Notes: a model not told the origin generated them from the sequence alone. DNA of 64,000 nucleotides from an uncultured Sphingomonas sp. (GCA_913776255.1 CAJYLV010000022.1:25254-89253); one strand, 5' to 3'; positions 47,262-56,108 are shown, numbered from the stretch's first letter. Program-made: numbers and translations.

Positions 47262-48401
47262 ATGACCAACCGCCCCCTCGCCGGCCTACGCGTCCTCGAA
47301 CTCGCGCGCATCCTCGCCGGCCCGTGGGCGGGACAGTTGCTCGCCGACCTCGGCGCGGACGTCATCAAGGTCGAGCGCCCCGGCGAAGGCGACGACACCC
47401 GCCACTGGGGCCCGCCGTTCGTCGCCGACACGCCCGGCGCGCGCGGCTCGGCGGCCTATTATCACGCCTGCAATCGCGGCAAGCGTTCGGTCGCGATCGA
47501 CATCGCCACGGCGGAAGGACAGGCGCAGGTCCGCGCGCTCGCCGCCGGGGCGGACGTGGTGATCGAGAATTACAAGGTCGGCGGCCTCGTCAAATACGGG
47601 CTCGACCCCGCCGCGCTGCGCGCCGCCGACCCGCGGCTGATCGTCTGTTCGATCACCGGCTTCGGGCAGGACGGCCCCTATGCGCAGCGCGCCGGCTACG
47701 ACTTCATCATCCAGGGCATGGGCGGGATGATGTCGATCACCGGCGAGCCCGACGGCCCGCCGCAGAAGGGCGGCGTCGCGCACGCCGATCTGTTCACCGG
47801 CGTCTACGCCACCGTCGCGATCCTCGCCGCATTGGTCGCGCGCACAGCGAGCGGCGTCGGCACGCATATCGACATGGCACTGCTCGACACGCAGGTCGCG
47901 GTGCTCGCCAATCAGGCGCTCAACTGGATGGCGAGCGGCGTGGTGCCGCAGCGCGTCGGCAACGGCCACCCCAATCTCGCGCCCTACCAGAGCTTTCCGA
48001 CCGGCGACGGCGACCTGATCGTCGCGGTCGGCAACGATCGCCAGTTCGCGAAACTGTGCGCGGTGCTGGCAGTGCCGGCGCTGGCGGAGGACGCGCGCTT
48101 CGCGACCAACCCGGCGCGCGTGGCCAACCGCGCCGCCCTGCTGCCGCTGCTGGTCGCGCGCACCGTGCTGTGGCGCGCCGCCGATTTGCTCGCCGCGCTG
48201 GAGGCGGCGGGGGTGCCGGTCGGCCCGGTCAACCGCATCGACCAGGTCTTCGCCGACCCGCAGGTGATCGCGCGCGGGATGCAGCTGGCGATGGCCGGAA
48301 TTCCCGGCCTCGCCTCCCCGATCCGCTACGACGGCGAACGCGCGGTTGCGGCGCGAGCGAGCCCGCGGCTGGGGGAACATGCGGGGGCAGCGTGGCTGTG
48401 A
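47262..48401 (+). CDS. CaiB/BaiF family (class III) CoA-transferase
   Basis: This 379-residue CoA-transferase moves CoA between acyl donors and acceptors. The ATG at 47262 (MTNRPLAGLRVLELARILAGP) is the natural start; the track ORF adds residues from the repeat. Family features are GQLLADLGADVIKVERPGEGDDTR, ACNRGKRSVAIDI, YDFIIQGMGGMMSITGEPDGPP and ALLDTQVAVLANQALNW. The catalytic Asp is expected in KGGVAHADLFTGVYA (Asp after HA). It stands alone, so the substrate cannot be guessed. Confidence 0.93.
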   Translation: MTNRPLAGLRVLELARILAGPWAGQLLADLGADVIKVERPGEGDDTRHWGPPFVADTPGARGSAAYYHACNRGKRSVAIDIATAEGQAQVRALAAGADVVIENYKVGGLVKYGLDPAALRAADPRLIVCSITGFGQDGPYAQRAGYDFIIQGMGGMMSITGEPDGPPQKGGVAHADLFTGVYATVAILAALVARTASGVGTHIDMALLDTQVAVLANQALNWMASGVVPQRVGNGHPNLAPYQSFPTGDGDLIVAVGNDRQFAKLCAVLAVPALAEDARFATNPARVANRAALLPLLVARTVLWRAADLLAALEAAGVPVGPVNRIDQVFADPQVIARGMQLAMAGIPGLASPIRYDGERAVAARASPRLGEHAGAAWL

Positions 48402-48564
48402 GGGTGGGAACACACAAAAGGCGATCCGCTGCGATCTAATATTTGTGCCTGCCTAAGTACGTCCGAGCCATGTGGGCTAGAAGATTCGCCTCCTCTGCGG
48501 CTGATCTTGTCGGATGGCCTAACGCAGCCTTGCAATCCTTTCTTTAGCATGCTCGAAGGGTGTC

Positions 48565-48870
48565 ATGGAAAATCCGCTGACAAACCCGCTCGTCTTTGGA
48601 TTTCTGGTCGCTTCCGGCGCAACCATCTTGATCGCTCTACTAGTTTGGCTTGTCGGGCGGAAATTCAGGAAAACGGACGTTGCTAGAAAGTACGCGCTTC
48701 TCGTGGCGACAGGCTTTTCCTACGGTCGCTTCATTGGCATGGAAGCTATTTCCGACCCGTTGACCGCAGGCACCACAATCGGCGCTGCTACAGCTTTGGC
48801 CGCACTCTGGTATACTTGCTATTTTCGTTCCCGACGGGAAGCTGTCGGGAACGAAGGCGACGCGGTTTAA
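48565..48870 (+). CDS. Small membrane protein in a lower-GC patch
   Basis: This 101-residue predicted membrane protein has two spans, LVFGFLVASGATILIALLVWLVG and TIGAATALAALWYTCYF, with a basic loop RKFRKTDVARKY between. I recognise no family. Its base and codon use (for example ATA, CTA, AGA, TTG codons) differ from neighbours, and the whole stretch 48420-48900 is visibly poorer in G+C, suggesting transfer or a degenerate region. A 12-bp perfect stem lies inside its 3' coding end. It could be a real gene or a decaying one. Confidence 0.5.
   Translation: MENPLTNPLVFGFLVASGATILIALLVWLVGRKFRKTDVARKYALLVATGFSYGRFIGMEAISDPLTAGTTIGAATALAALWYTCYFRSRREAVGNEGDAV
48824..48855. other. Strong hairpin within the 3' end of the small membrane gene
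   Basis: The perfect 12-bp stem TTCGTTCCCGAC/GTCGGGAACGAA encloses the loop GGGAAGCT. It overlaps codons near the C-terminus. Another short hairpin, AAACGG-CTTAT-CCGTTT, follows at about 48887. Neither has a clear U-run. Confidence 0.6.
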
Positions 48871-49048
48871 AGGCGCAGTGATCGAGTAAACGGCTTATCC
48901 GTTTATCACCAATTGCGGACATCGAGGCGAAGGCATTCGTGCCCTCAGCCGTACCCTCTCCGCGGTCCGGCCGCTAACCGCCCGCGATGTCGACCGACGG
49001 CTCACCGCGATCTCCCGGCACGGGCGGGTCAGCACCGCGCGACCGTGT

Positions 49049-49810
49049 TCATCCCCACGTCTTCTCCCGCAGATTGGTATGCCACAGCTTGCGGGCCTTC
49101 AGCCGCGGGCCAAGAAAGCGGTAGAAATACCAGTCCTTCGCCGCGGCGGGCGTGAAATGGTAGAGCAGCCGCTCGACCAGGGTCCAGCGCACGCGCGACC
49201 GATCCGTGCGGCGATCGGACGGGATGCACCACAGGTCGAACGGATAGACCACCCGCCCCTGCTGCACGACCCGCTGCATGATCTCGTGGTCCATCAGCAC
49301 ATAGGGCCAGAAGCGTTCGGCATATCCACCCGCCGCCCGTAACGGCGCGACCCGGAAGGTCTGCCCGAAGCCACCGGTATGGGTCTGCTTCGGCCACAGC
49401 CGGCTCGCCAGCCGATTGTGTCGGCGCTTGCGCAAGGCGGCGGCGGGATCGGCGGGGACGTCGGTCGCCATCACCGCGACGATGTCGGGCGCGGCATAAG
49501 CGGCATCGGCGATCGCGAGATAATCGGGCGGATAATAAGTATCGGCATCGCCGAACGCGACATAGTCGGTCGCGAGGTGCGGCATCGCGGCTTCCAGCGC
49601 GAAAATCTTGCCGGGGCGCATTTCCTTGAGGTGGATCACCTCGACATCCGGCAGCACCCAGTCGCGCGCGAGCGTCGCGGAGCCGTCGGTCGAGCCGTTG
49701 TCGACGAGGATCAGGCGAAAGGGCTTGAGCGTCTGCGCGGCGAGGCTGGCGAGCGCGACCGGGAAATAGTCCGCCTCGTTGAAATAGGGAATCACAAATG
49801 TCCAATTCAT
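49049..49810 (-). CDS. Family 2 glycosyltransferase
   Basis: This 253-residue GT-A type transferase starts WTFVIPYFNEADYFPVALASLAAQTLKPFRLILVDNGSTDGSA, with the nucleotide-sugar-binding fold. The DxD is FGDADTYYPPDYL. No membrane span is clear, so it is probably peripheral. The ending RLLYHFTPAAAKDWYFYRFLGPRLKARKLW is basic and aromatic. The start is the ATG at 49810, five codons into the track ORF. It stands alone, so the product (exopolysaccharide, lipid or other glycan) is unknown. Confidence 0.87.
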   Translation of the reverse strand: MNWTFVIPYFNEADYFPVALASLAAQTLKPFRLILVDNGSTDGSATLARDWVLPDVEVIHLKEMRPGKIFALEAAMPHLATDYVAFGDADTYYPPDYLAIADAAYAAPDIVAVMATDVPADPAAALRKRRHNRLASRLWPKQTHTGGFGQTFRVAPLRAAGGYAERFWPYVLMDHEIMQRVVQQGRVVYPFDLWCIPSDRRTDRSRVRWTLVERLLYHFTPAAAKDWYFYRFLGPRLKARKLWHTNLREKTWG

Positions 49811-49952
49811 TCCGCCGGTTAGCACGCCCGACGGCGAATGTTCACCCTTTACTTACCTTTTTGACGGCGCGCCGGGGCTACCTTCCGCCAATGCAGCGCG
49901 GTGCGGGCGAGCGCCATCGGAGCCGGCGGTCCGCGCGCGCCGACGCCCTCGC

Positions 49953-50720
49953 CTACCGCAACGGCGCCCGCACCGGCACCCCCGCCGCCGCCAGCGCCGC
50001 ATGCGCCTCGGCGACCGTCGCCTGCCCGAAATGGAAGATCGACGCCGCCAGCACCGCCGAGGCGTGCCCCTCGACCACCCCCGCGACCAGATCGTCCAGC
50101 GATCCGACCCCGCCGCTCGCCACCACCGGCACCGCGGTGCGGTCGGCGATCGCGCGGATCAGCGCGAGGTCGTAGCCGCCCCTGGTCCCGTCGCGGTCCA
50201 TCGACGTCACCAGCAACTCGCCCGCGCCCAGCGCGGCGAGCCGCAGCGCATGCTCGACCGCGTCGATCCCGGTCGCGCGCCGCCCGCCGTGCGTGAACAC
50301 TTCCCAGCCGTCGCCGCTGCGCCGCGCGTCGACGCTGGCGACGCAGCACTGGCTGCCGAACCGCTCGGCGATGTCGGCGACCACCTCGGGCCGCGCGACG
50401 GCAGCGGAATTGACCGCGACCTTGTCCGCGCCGGCCAGCAGCAGCGCGCGCGCATCCTCGGCGGTGCGCACCCCGCCGCCGACGGTCAGCGGCATGAAGC
50501 ACACCGCCGCGGTGCGCCGCACGACGTCGAGGATCGTGCCGCGCGCCTCATGGCTGGCGGTGATGTCGAGGAAGCAGAGTTCGTCCGCCCCCGCCGCGTC
50601 ATAGGCGCGCGCCTGTTCCACGGGATCGCCGGCATCGACCAGATCGACGAAATTGACGCCTTTGACGACGCGCCCGCCGGCAACGTCGAGGCACGGGATC
50701 ACACGGGCGCGAACGGTCAT
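49953..50720 (-). CDS. hisF: Imidazole glycerol phosphate synthase cyclase subunit HisF
   Basis: It joins with HisH to convert PRFAR and ammonia into imidazole glycerol phosphate and AICAR. This 255-residue TIM barrel opens [21 protein letters not shown], with the catalytic Asp in PCLDV and the second in [14 protein letters not shown]. The phosphate sites are VGGGVRT and ASGGVGS. It is downstream of the hypothetical gene and SBF transporter on the same strand, separated from hisA by about 1.7 kb. Confidence 0.96.
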   Translation of the reverse strand: MTVRARVIPCLDVAGGRVVKGVNFVDLVDAGDPVEQARAYDAAGADELCFLDITASHEARGTILDVVRRTAAVCFMPLTVGGGVRTAEDARALLLAGADKVAVNSAAVARPEVVADIAERFGSQCCVASVDARRSGDGWEVFTHGGRRATGIDAVEHALRLAALGAGELLVTSMDRDGTRGGYDLALIRAIADRTAVPVVASGGVGSLDDLVAGVVEGHASAVLAASIFHFGQATVAEAHAALAAAGVPVRAPLR

Positions 50721-50760
50721 GCGCGGCTCATGCCCGCGCGGCGGCAGCGGGGCAAGGGCG

Positions 50761-51414
50761 TCAGGACGGCGCGGGGATGCGCCGCTCGACCGATGCGGTC
50801 GCGGGATCGTCGGGGCGGTAGCGGAGGATCGTCACCATGCCGCCCGGCTGACCGAACCAGACGGAAAAGCCGTCGACCTCCCGCGACACCATCCATGGTC
50901 GCAGCCGCGCCAGTTCGCGGGCCGGTCCCGACGGGCCGGCGCACATGCCCGAAGTGGTCTGATCGAAACATCGATACCGCGGCGCGCGCCGCCCGCTTCG
51001 CCACGCCTGCACGCGGGCGAGTTCGACCAGCGCAGTGGCGGGTTCGACGCCGTGATTGACGCCGACATAGTTCGCGATCGCGCAGCCATTTTCGCGCAGG
51101 GCAACCTGCGGATGCGGGCGCGCGCTGTCCAGGCGCTGCGCGATCTCCGACCCCGCGGGGTCGCCGCGGAACGCCACGATCCAGCGCTGGCGGAGACATC
51201 CGCGGCGCGCGAACGGTGCGCCGTGCTCGATCATCTCCAGCTCGGTCATCCCGGGCACGAGCAGACCGCGCGGAAGCGGCCGCACTTCGCTGATCGGCGC
51301 GTGCCGGTAGGCCGCCAGCGCCAGCTTCCCGGCCTGTTCGGGCGGCAGGTGCCGGACCTCCTCGACCGTCGGGGCGGTCGGGGCAGCGGCGAGCGACAGC
51401 AGGGCGGCGATCAT
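50761..51414 (-). CDS. Hypothetical protein, possibly secreted
   Basis: This is a 217-residue protein with a short hydrophobic N-terminus ([14 protein letters not shown]) that could be a signal peptide. The remainder holds four cysteines, with [28 protein letters not shown] and [14 protein letters not shown], that might form disulfides in the periplasm. I recognise no family. It lies between hisF and the SBF-like transporter, on the same strand, with 40-45 bp gaps on both sides, so it may ride on the his transcript. Confidence 0.65.
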   Translation of the reverse strand: MIAALLSLAAAPTAPTVEEVRHLPPEQAGKLALAAYRHAPISEVRPLPRGLLVPGMTELEMIEHGAPFARRGCLRQRWIVAFRGDPAGSEIAQRLDSARPHPQVALRENGCAIANYVGVNHGVEPATALVELARVQAWRSGRRAPRYRCFDQTTSGMCAGPSGPARELARLRPWMVSREVDGFSVWFGQPGGMVTILRYRPDDPATASVERRIPAPS

Positions 51415-51457
51415 CCACCCACGCTATCACGCCGCCTCAGCGCACCCAACTGCATCG

Positions 51458-52444
51458 TCAGTCGGTGCGGTCCGCCCGCTCCGCATAACGCCGCGCCAGC
51501 CACGCGCAGACGAACAATTGCACCTGGTGGAAGATCATCAGCGGCAGCACGACCAGCCCGACGCTGTGCGCCGGGAACAGGATCGCCGCCATCGGGATGC
51601 CGCTCGCCATGCTCTTCTTCGACCCGCAGAAGACGGTCGCGATCTCGTCGGGCACCGTGAACCCCAGCGCCCGCGACGCGAGCATCATCGCGCCGATCAC
51701 GATCGCGAGGATCACCAGCGACACCAGCACGATCGCCACCAGCGTCAACGGCGAGACATGGTGCCACAGCCCCGCGACCACCCCGGCGCCGAATGCGGCA
51801 TAGACGACCACCAGCACCGATCCGCGATCGACCACCTTGGTCAGCAGCGGATGCGCGAGCAGCCACGCCTGCGCCCACGGCCTGATCGCCTGCCCGATCA
51901 CGAACGGCAGCAGGATCTGCAAGGCGATGTCGCGCAACGCGTCGAGCGACAGCCCGCCGCTGGCGGTCGCGAGCAATTGCGCGACCAGCAACGGCGTGAT
52001 GACCACCCCGACGAGGTTCGACAGCGACGCGCTGCACAAGGCTGCGGGCACGTTGCCCCGCGCGATCGAGGTGAAGGCGATCGACGACTGCACCGTCGAC
52101 GGCAGCAGGCAGAGATACAGCAGCCCGGTGACGATCGGCGCGGGCAGCCACGCATGCGTCGCCGCCGCGACGCCGACGCCGATCAGCGGGAACAGCAGGA
52201 AGGTGCTGGCGAACACCAGCAGCTGCAACCGCCATTGCGCCAGCCCGGCCCAGATCGCCTGCGGCGCGAGCCGCGCGCCGTACAGCAGGAACAGCAACGC
52301 CACCGCGACGGTGGTGCCATGTTCGACCCACACCGCCGCCTCGCCCCGCGCCGGCAGCACCGCGGCGAGTGCCACGGTCGCGATCAGCAGCAGCAGGAAG
52401 CGGTCGGCGCGCGCCAGCACCGCGCCGATGCGCCCGGCCCCCAC
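51458..52444 (-). CDS. Bile-acid:sodium symporter-like transporter (SBF_like/DUF4137)
   Basis: This 328-residue inner-membrane protein has about nine or ten spans from the BASS/SBF-like superfamily. Segments such as LLYLCLLPSTVQSSIAFTSIARGNVPAALCSASLSNLVGV hold the crossover helix, and FCGSKKSMASGIPMAAILFPAHSVGLVVLPLMIFHQVQLF is the mirrored C-terminal half. The start is a GTG 5 bp after the hisA stop, so it seems coupled to hisA. Members transport small organic anions; nothing here names the substrate. Confidence 0.88.
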   Translation of the reverse strand: MGAGRIGAVLARADRFLLLLIATVALAAVLPARGEAAVWVEHGTTVAVALLFLLYGARLAPQAIWAGLAQWRLQLLVFASTFLLFPLIGVGVAAATHAWLPAPIVTGLLYLCLLPSTVQSSIAFTSIARGNVPAALCSASLSNLVGVVITPLLVAQLLATASGGLSLDALRDIALQILLPFVIGQAIRPWAQAWLLAHPLLTKVVDRGSVLVVVYAAFGAGVVAGLWHHVSPLTLVAIVLVSLVILAIVIGAMMLASRALGFTVPDEIATVFCGSKKSMASGIPMAAILFPAHSVGLVVLPLMIFHQVQLFVCAWLARRYAERADRTD

Positions 52445-52449
52445 CCCGG

Positions 52450-53184
52450 TCAGCGCCCCGCGACCCGAAGGGCGTCGCCGAGATCGAGCCGCCCGTCATA
52501 CAAGGCGCGCCCGGTGATGACGCCCTCGACGCCCTCATCGGCGTGCGCGGCGAGCTGGTGGATGTCGTCGATCCCGGCGACCCCGCCGCTGGCGATCACC
52601 GGGATGCGCACCGCGCGCGCCAGCGCGACGGTCGCGGCGACATTGCAGCCCTTGAGCAGCCCGTCGCGCCCGACGTCGGTGAACAGCAATGCCGCGACGC
52701 CCGCATCCTCGAACTGCCGCGCGAGGTCGGCGACGCTGGTGGTGGACACCTCCGCCCAGCCCTTGGTGGCGACCATGCCGTCGCGCGCATCGACCGCGAC
52801 GACGATCTGGCCGGGATAGCGCGCCGCCATGTCGCGCACAAACTGCGGCTGTTCGAGCGCGGCGGTGCCGATCACCACCCGCGCGACGCCGAGATCGAGC
52901 CACGCCGCGACCGCCTCGGGCGTGCGGATGCCGCCGCCGAGCTGCACCTTGCCGGGGAAGGCCGCGACGATCCCGCGCACCGCGTCGCCGTTGACGCTCT
53001 CGCCCGCGAACGCGCCGTCGAGATCGACGACGTGCAGATGCGTCGCGCCCGCCTCGGCGAAGGCGCGCGCCTGCGCGGCGGGATCGTCGCCATAGACGGT
53101 CGCGCGCGCCATATCGCCCTCGGCAAGCCGGACGACCTGCCCGCCTTTGAGGTCGATCGCGGGGAAGACGATCAGGGACGCCAT
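52450..53184 (-). CDS. hisA: Phosphoribosylformimino-5-aminoimidazole carboxamide ribotide isomerase HisA
   Basis: It catalyses the Amadori rearrangement of ProFAR to PRFAR. This is a 244-residue TIM barrel from the ATG at 53184; the track ORF extends upstream through hisH. Features are IVFPAIDLKGGQVVRL with the acid Asp, LQLGGGIRT-like VQLGGGIRT, the catalytic region LFTDVGRDGLLKGCN and ASGGVAGIDD. Its 5' end overlaps hisH by 13 bp. Confidence 0.96.
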   Translation of the reverse strand: MASLIVFPAIDLKGGQVVRLAEGDMARATVYGDDPAAQARAFAEAGATHLHVVDLDGAFAGESVNGDAVRGIVAAFPGKVQLGGGIRTPEAVAAWLDLGVARVVIGTAALEQPQFVRDMAARYPGQIVVAVDARDGMVATKGWAEVSTTSVADLARQFEDAGVAALLFTDVGRDGLLKGCNVAATVALARAVRIPVIASGGVAGIDDIHQLAAHADEGVEGVITGRALYDGRLDLGDALRVAGR

Positions 53185-53777
53185 GCCAGAAACCTTTCGA
53201 GCAGCGCCAGGCCGTAGCGCTGGCTCTTTTCGGGGTGGAATTGCACGCCGAGCACCGTGTCGCGCGCGATCGCGGCGGTCACCGGCCCGGCATGATCGGT
53301 GGTCGCGACCACGCCATCGCCGGTGAAGGCGTAGCTGTGCAGGAAATACGCCTCGCCGGGGACGATCAGCGGGTGGCCGGCGGTCGGCACCACGTCGTTC
53401 CAGCCCATGTGCGGGACCTTGACGTCGCTGCCCGCCGGATCGATCCGCCGCACGCTGCCCGCGATCCAGCCGAGCCCCTTGTGGACGCCGAGTTCTTCGC
53501 CCGTTTCGGCGAGCAACTGCATTCCGACGCAGATGCCGAGAAACGGCGCGCCCTGCGCGAGCGCGCGCTCCTCCAGCGCCGCCACCATCCCCGGCACCGC
53601 GCGCAGGTTCGCCGCGCACGCGCCGAACGCGCCGACACCGGGCAGCACGATCCGGTCGGCGCGCCGCACCACCTCCGGGTCGGCGGTGACGGTCAGATCG
53701 GTGCAGCCCGCCGCGCGCAACGCATTCTCGACCGAATGGAGGTTGCCGGCCTGATAATCGATCAGCGCGAGCGTCAT
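53172..53777 (-). CDS. hisH: Imidazole glycerol phosphate synthase glutaminase subunit HisH
   Basis: This class I glutamine amidotransferase supplies ammonia to HisF. It has 201 residues from the ATG at 53777, overlapping the YciI-family stop as ATGA. The Cys nucleophile is in LGICVGMQLL, the His and Glu of the triad are in GVQFHPEKSQ, and the oxyanion strand is LPGVGAFG. GWNDVV and FLHSYAF are family marks. Confidence 0.96.
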   Translation of the reverse strand: MTLALIDYQAGNLHSVENALRAAGCTDLTVTADPEVVRRADRIVLPGVGAFGACAANLRAVPGMVAALEERALAQGAPFLGICVGMQLLAETGEELGVHKGLGWIAGSVRRIDPAGSDVKVPHMGWNDVVPTAGHPLIVPGEAYFLHSYAFTGDGVVATTDHAGPVTAAIARDTVLGVQFHPEKSQRYGLALLERFLAWRP

Positions 53778-54085
53778 GCCAGCCACCCGTGCAGCTCGGT
53801 GGCGGCAAAGCTGGCGTTGAACGGCACGACCTCGGCGGTCGCGACGCCGCTGGTCACGAACGGATCGGTCGCGACCACTTGCTCGACCGCCTCGCGATCG
53901 CCGCGCATCACGATCACCCCGCCGGTGCGCGGCGTGCGCCGCCCCGCGACGAGGAACACGCTTTGCCCGAACCCCTGCTCCAGCCACGCGACATGCGCCG
54001 CCATCTGCGCGTCCACCTCGTCGAGCGGGCGCACATAGCTGAGCAACACCACGCACAGCTCGCCGCCGGCGCGGAACCCCGTCAC
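53774..54085 (-). CDS. YciI family protein
   Basis: This 103-residue ferredoxin-like fold protein has [28 protein letters not shown] and [37 protein letters not shown], the typical YciI pattern. It overlaps hisB (ATGA) and hisH (ATGA), so it is fully embedded in the his operon. The conserved His of YciI proteins would be in AAHVAWLE. It may help histidine synthesis or simply be an insertion; no enzymatic role is known. Confidence 0.83.
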   Translation of the reverse strand: MTGFRAGGELCVVLLSYVRPLDEVDAQMAAHVAWLEQGFGQSVFLVAGRRTPRTGGVIVMRGDREAVEQVVATDPFVTSGVATAEVVPFNASFAATELHGWLA

Positions 54086-54669
54086 AAGATCCCCTTGGTC
54101 GAGGGGATCGCATCGGCCTTGCGCGGGTCGATCTCAACCGCCGAACGCAGCGCGCGCGCCAGCCCCTTGAACATGCTCTCGGCGATGTGATGGTTGTTGT
54201 CGCCGTACAGCGTCTCGATGTGCAGCGTGATGCCGGCGTTCTGCGCGAAGCTGTGGAAGAAATGCTGGAACATCTCGGTGTCCATGTCGCCCAGCCGCGC
54301 CTGCGAGAAACGCGCGCGCCACACCAGCCACGGCCGCCCCGAAATGTCGAGCGCGACGCGGGTCAGCGTCTCGTCCATCGGGCTCAGCGCGTCGCCGTAG
54401 CGGCGGATGCCGCGCTTGTCGCCGAGCGCCTGCGCCACCGCGCTGCCGATCGCCAGCGCGGTGTCCTCGACGGTGTGGTGCGCGTCGATGTGCAGGTCGC
54501 CGTCGCAGCGGACGTGCAGGTCGATCAGCCCGTGGCGCGAGAGCTGTTCGAGCATATGGTCGAAGAAGCCGACGCCGGTCTTCACGTCGTAGACGCCCGT
54601 CCCGTCGAGGTTGACGGTGACGGCGACCTTCGTCTCCGAAGTGTCGCGGCGGATCGTGGCGGTGCGCAT
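54082..54669 (-). CDS. hisB: Imidazoleglycerol-phosphate dehydratase HisB
   Basis: It dehydrates imidazole glycerol phosphate to imidazole acetol phosphate. It is 195 residues from the ATG at 54669; the track ORF adds 11. Metal-binding repeats are [43 protein letters not shown] and [19 protein letters not shown]. It is the first gene of the leftward his group and diverges from sspB across 75 bp, where its promoter should lie. Confidence 0.96.
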   Translation of the reverse strand: MRTATIRRDTSETKVAVTVNLDGTGVYDVKTGVGFFDHMLEQLSRHGLIDLHVRCDGDLHIDAHHTVEDTALAIGSAVAQALGDKRGIRRYGDALSPMDETLTRVALDISGRPWLVWRARFSQARLGDMDTEMFQHFFHSFAQNAGITLHIETLYGDNNHHIAESMFKGLARALRSAVEIDPRKADAIPSTKGIL

Positions 54670-54744
54670 ATCGCGTCGTCCATAACGCGCATGTCGTTCC
54701 AAGCAACCTTGACCATGCCGCGCACCGCGCTACCCATGGCGGCC

Positions 54745-55230
54745 ATGAGCGATATGCTGCCCGACAGCCTGATCCCCTATGACGAAATCGTGCAGGAAGC
54801 CCTGCGCGCGGTCGTGGGGCGCGTGCTGGGAACCGTGGCCGAGTCGGGCGGTCTGCCGGGCGAGCACCACTTCTACATCACCTTCAAGACGCAAGGACCC
54901 GGGGTCGACATCCCGCAGCGGCTGATCGAGCGTTTCCCGGACGAGATGACGATCGTGCTCCAGAACCGTTTCTGGGACTTGACGGTCGATCAGGAGCGCT
55001 TCTCGGTCGGCCTCAGCTTCAACCAGGTGCCGTCGAAGCTGGTCATCCCCTATTCGGCGATCACCGGCTTCCACGACCCGACGGTCAATTTCGAGCTGCG
55101 CTTCCAGGCGCAGGAAGGCCCCGGCGACGGCCCCGGCCCGCACGACCCGGCCGAGAACGACGGTCCGAGCGTGACGCCGGTCGAGGACGGCTCGAACGTC
55201 GTCGCGGTGGATTTCAAGAGGAAGAAATGA
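54745..55230 (+). CDS. sspB: SspB-family ClpXP adaptor
   Basis: This 161-residue protein of the alphaproteobacterial SspB group would tether ssrA-tagged substrates to ClpX. The SspB fold contains ILYDEIVQEALRAVVGRVL-like text (LIPYDEIVQEALRAVV), HHFYITFKTQGPGVDIPQRL, FPDEMTIVLQNRFWDLTVDQERFSVGLSFN and LVIPYSAITGFHDPTVNF. An acidic linker follows, ending in a conserved VVAVDFKRKK tail that would dock on ClpX. The ATG at 54745 was chosen; an in-frame start 12 codons earlier is possible. Confidence 0.9.
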   Translation: MSDMLPDSLIPYDEIVQEALRAVVGRVLGTVAESGGLPGEHHFYITFKTQGPGVDIPQRLIERFPDEMTIVLQNRFWDLTVDQERFSVGLSFNQVPSKLVIPYSAITGFHDPTVNFELRFQAQEGPGDGPGPHDPAENDGPSVTPVEDGSNVVAVDFKRKK

Positions 55231-55233
55231 CGA

Positions 55234-55334
55234 TGCGAGCGGCGCATACCTGCGCCGCGGTCGCATAGCGACGCATCGGCACGGCCGGCGCGCAACAAGC
55301 GCGTCCGACGTCATGGGATTTACTCCCATGACGT
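55234..55334. other. Tandem hairpins downstream of sspB
   Basis: Two hairpins follow the sspB stop: TGCGAGCGGCGCA/TGCGCCGCGGTCGCA (55234-55265) and the perfect 11-bp stem ACGTCATGGGA/TCCCATGACGT with loop TTTAC (55308-55334). There is no U-run. They may stabilise or process the transcript; another copy was not seen. Confidence 0.6.
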
Positions 55335-55359
55335 GCCTTCGTCTCCCGTCACCACCCAC

Positions 55360-55436
55360 CGTCATTGCGAGCGCAGCGAAGCAATCCAGTGACGGACCAG
55401 GACGCCCTGGATTGCTTCGCTGCGCTCGCAATGACG
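55360..55436. repeat. 77-bp palindromic element, family A copy 6
   Basis: A slightly diverged copy with GCGCAGCGAAGC in place of GCGTAGCGAAGC on both arms, so the changes compensate and keep the stem intact. It lies between sspB and the GNAT gene. Confidence 0.87.
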
Positions 55437-55447
55437 GACCGACCCGC

Positions 55448-55861
55448 ATGATCGACCTGATCCCCAACCCCGGTGAAGCCGAGCTGGAGGCGATCCTCGC
55501 CCCGCTCGCCGCGCACAACGACGCCGCCGCCGGCCCGACCGAGCGCCACAAGGTCGCGCTGCTCCTGCGCGACGACACGGGCGCCGCGATCGGCGGCCTG
55601 TGGGCGGAGGCGAGCTATCGCTGGCTCTTCGTCAAATATCTGGCGCTCCCGCCGGAGGCACGCGGCAAGGGACAGGGCCGCGCGCTGATGCTGGCGGCGG
55701 AGGACGAGGCGCGGCGGCTCGGCTGTGTCGGCATCTGGCTCGACACGTTCAGCTTTCAGGCGCGCGGCTTCTACGAAAAGCTGGGCTACGGCGTGTTCGG
55801 GCAGATCGACGATTACCCGCCCGGCGAGGCGCGCTTCTTCCTGTCGAAGCGGATCGGCTGA
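55448..55861 (+). CDS. GNAT family N-acetyltransferase
   Basis: This 137-residue acetyltransferase has the acetyl-CoA pyrophosphate-binding loop [22 protein letters not shown] and the C-terminal [20 protein letters not shown] pattern. The first part includes [22 protein letters not shown]. The substrate is unknown. It is a short gene between sspB and fumC on the same strand, with repeats on both sides, so it is likely transcribed from its own promoter. Confidence 0.87.
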   Translation: MIDLIPNPGEAELEAILAPLAAHNDAAAGPTERHKVALLLRDDTGAAIGGLWAEASYRWLFVKYLALPPEARGKGQGRALMLAAEDEARRLGCVGIWLDTFSFQARGFYEKLGYGVFGQIDDYPPGEARFFLSKRIG

Positions 55862-55870
55862 GCCACTCAC

Positions 55871-56061
55871 CCGTCGCCCCCGCGCAGGCGAGACCTCTGC
55901 AAAACCTCTCCTTGTACCCCGGCGAAGGCCGGGGCCCAGTTGGGGGAGTCTTGTAAGTAGACGAAGCACCTTCCCAACTGGACCCCGGCCTCCGCCGGGT
56001 ACGGCTCGCGACGTTCACGGTCGCGTGCTTTTGCACAGGTCTCGCCTGCGCGGGAATGACG
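55871..56061. repeat. Composite palindromic region with family D copy 3
   Basis: The core at 55916-56001 has arms ACCCCGGCGAAGGCCGGGGC and GACCCCGGCCTCCGCCGGGT with CCCAGTTGGG/CCCAACTGG inside. It is flanked by outer inverted arms CGCGCAGGCGAGACCTCTGC and GCACAGGTCTCGCCTGCGCG, so one palindrome is nested in another. It is in the gap before fumC. Confidence 0.75.
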
Positions 56062-56108
56062 AGGGCACGGCTTGCGCAACGACCGCCCGCCCGGCCAGTT
56101 ATTCCCGC

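Noticed and set aside
45899-48439. 846-residue plus-strand ORF spanning frmA and the CoA-transferase
   Set aside because: It is antisense to frmA and out of frame with the CoA-transferase, crossing a repeat region.
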